Source: Glandiceps talaboti (taxonomy: Eukaryota > Hemichordata > Enteropneusta > Spengelidae). From it: a stretch of 64,000 bases of DNA. This document shows positions 62,953 to 64,000 of the stretch, in pieces. A program made the position numbers and the translations under genes. Location: positions 13,965,842 through 14,029,841 of the forward strand of contig NC_135549.1 in the NCBI RefSeq assembly GCF_964340395.1, read 5' to 3'. Within the stretch, counting starts at the first letter, position 1, and each line of letters begins with the position of its first letter. The notes below the pieces were generated by a model that worked only from the letters and a program-made list of their open reading frames with translations, did no database searches and was not told where the DNA came from.

Positions 62953-63585
62953 TTATGAACGTTCAAAATACATACACACAGACCTGCATGAACTATAATT
63001 TGCATTTTTAGTCGGTGGTTGAAACCAAATTAAATCATCTAATATTATTAGCAGCTTATCAAGTCAGTTGGAGTGCATCATTACAGCTGATTCGTTGACA
63101 ACAACAAGCATTTTTTACATATGAATATTCCCAGCCAAGTATGATTAAATGATAAATTAGACAAAGAAAGTCTGTCATTGTAGGCTCATTACAGCGCCCT
63201 CAGATGGTAGGTTTATGAAATATAAGATGTACATTTGAGATAAACAACTTTCCAAGTTGTTGAAATGATGGAAATCTTCCTTCTTGTAAACAATTTTGTG
63301 TTTGTTCTGAATGAGGAATCAACAAAATTATAAAGTCTTCCCTGGAGGAAGATTAATTCTATTTCTTGTTTACATTGTTATTCTATATATAAATCTTTAT
63401 GGGCAACAATATAGTAATATAAACTGGAATTAAACCATACCTGTCCCCATGCGAGACGTTTTTTAGCTTTACTATAACTTTTTTTAATTACGACAGGAAC
63501 CAACACTTCACCATTTCTACCTCTATGTTTTCCTTGTAGCATCATTGCAATAGCAGTTGTCAAGGCAACACAGGCAGCTGCACAC
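59935..63585 (-). CDS. ADP-ribosylglycohydrolase family protein, C-terminal part (5' end outside window)
   Basis: Four minus-strand exons: 63585-63441, 62303-62145, 61144-61014 and 60046-59935, giving 181 residues in closed phase to a TGA. Visible motifs: CVALTTAIAMMLQG right after the exon start (family members have HADPR just before this, so that motif should sit in the missing upstream exon), IGYIYKCLGAAFWAFK, then MEAGDADTNGAVAGALLG. GDADT is the magnesium-binding motif that helps remove ADP-ribose from modified targets. The DKIPPSWRDEL segment and a WLDEKVERYL helix match the usual C-terminus; a Ser/Glu-rich tail of about 28 residues follows. Which ARH/DraG-type subfamily it belongs to, and its substrate, cannot be told. 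The last exon is supported by phase and the continuous helix; its acceptor has a weak pyrimidine tract. Confidence 0.86.
60641..60842. repeat. Dense array of TTCTTG-N3-CAAGAA palindromes
   Basis: About 200 bp contain repeated imperfect dyads: TTCTTGTTACAAGAA, TTCTTGGTACAAGAA and ATTCTTGATACAAGAAT, plus lone CAAGAA and TTCTTG half sites and two GATTCTAG/AATTCTAG tails. It lies in the last intron of the ADP-ribosylglycohydrolase gene. Probably a self-complementary repeat element; a regulatory role is not shown. Confidence 0.75.
62591..62770. repeat. Short tandem repeat with GTGTCCATGTGGA units
   Basis: AGTGTCCATGTGGA-type words occur about four times between 62624 and 62763, with spacing of roughly 40-46 bp and ATTATTTACAAACTGATCTACGT-like filler in pieces. 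It lies in an intron of the minus-strand gene. Confidence 0.6.
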
Positions 63586-64000
63586 CTAAAACACCATCAA
63601 AAGGATTTTATAAAAAAAAAATTAAAAATTGAAGGAAAAAGAAAAATGGGGTATCTGAGAAAATTTGAACAACTACACATTGGCTATTAATAGGTATTTT
63701 TTTACAAAAACATACACACACATACATACACATACACACACACACGCACACACACACAATCAATCATACAAATAAGTTTCCGTTTAACCATGTACAAGCC
63801 AACTTAGTTGTATCCGTTTGAACAGAAACTATGGGATTTCTGTTCTGGTTTTTTCAAATGAAAAAAAAATACATGTCTATGTTATTTGTAGTGCTGGAAA
63901 TATGAGATAAAACATTCAAAATCATCCTTATTTTCTCCCTTTTTTCTTGAAAGTAGCATGCACAGGTATATTGTAGCGAAATGTATTCATCAATATTTCC
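63586..64000. other. Upstream intron of the ADP-ribosylglycohydrolase gene
   Basis: Intronic sequence running off the window, with an (AC)n-rich tract at about 63710-63758. No further exon was recognised. Confidence 0.6.

Overview
This is AT-rich, intron-rich, repeat-laden animal nuclear DNA. Evidence for a metazoan: a seven-helix class A GPCR, 17-exon genes with GT..AG introns, a degenerate TTAGGG-type tract, a MULE transposase relic, many short inverted-repeat elements, and dense tetranucleotide microsatellites. The protein features and repeat style suit an invertebrate, perhaps a marine lophotrochozoan or non-vertebrate deuterostome. I cannot name the species.

Layout. 1-17.7 kb has no intact gene that I can support. 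It holds microsatellites, a ~0.8 kb inverted-repeat element (6.73-7.54 kb), a broken MULE transposase (10.27-10.86 kb), a 60-bp degenerate array (13.66-14.0 kb), and a 0.77 kb fold-back with TTAA at both ends (15.10-15.87 kb). 17.72-18.79 kb (minus) is one intronless class A GPCR that lacks the usual TM3-ECL2 disulfide. 18.8-31 kb is again intergenic, with a second ~0.8 kb element in the opposite orientation (24.06-24.85 kb) and two 252-bp elements in opposite orientation (21.44 and 29.75 kb).

31.3-53.8 kb is the core: two tandem, same-strand, 17-exon genes for type II membrane M1 zinc aminopeptidases (aminopeptidase N type). Every coding exon can be placed on GT/AG boundaries with phase closing through all 17 exons (987 and 984 residues). 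The copies share exon phases and nearly all exon lengths. Their introns have mostly diverged while several exons are almost identical, which suggests patchy gene conversion. Copy 2 carries GGMEN instead of GAMEN. Copy 1 uses a splice acceptor shifted by 6 nt, balanced by 6 extra coding bases. Both have a conserved upstream block with GATA-like and CCAAT-like motifs; copy 1 also has a duplicated 37-bp GC-box-like module.

53.8-59.9 kb is repeat-rich: a family with 147-bp internal repeats (55.4-56.85 kb) and six copies of a 91-bp unit (58.54-59.08 kb). 59.9-63.6 kb (minus) holds the last four exons of an ADP-ribosylglycohydrolase family gene whose 5' part lies beyond the window.

The two aminopeptidases would work at a cell surface, trimming N-terminal residues from peptides. 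Nothing in the sequence ties them functionally to the GPCR or the ADP-ribosylglycohydrolase. I found no convincing new multi-gene system; the most interesting material is the mosaic evolution of the aminopeptidase pair and several uncatalogued inverted-repeat elements.
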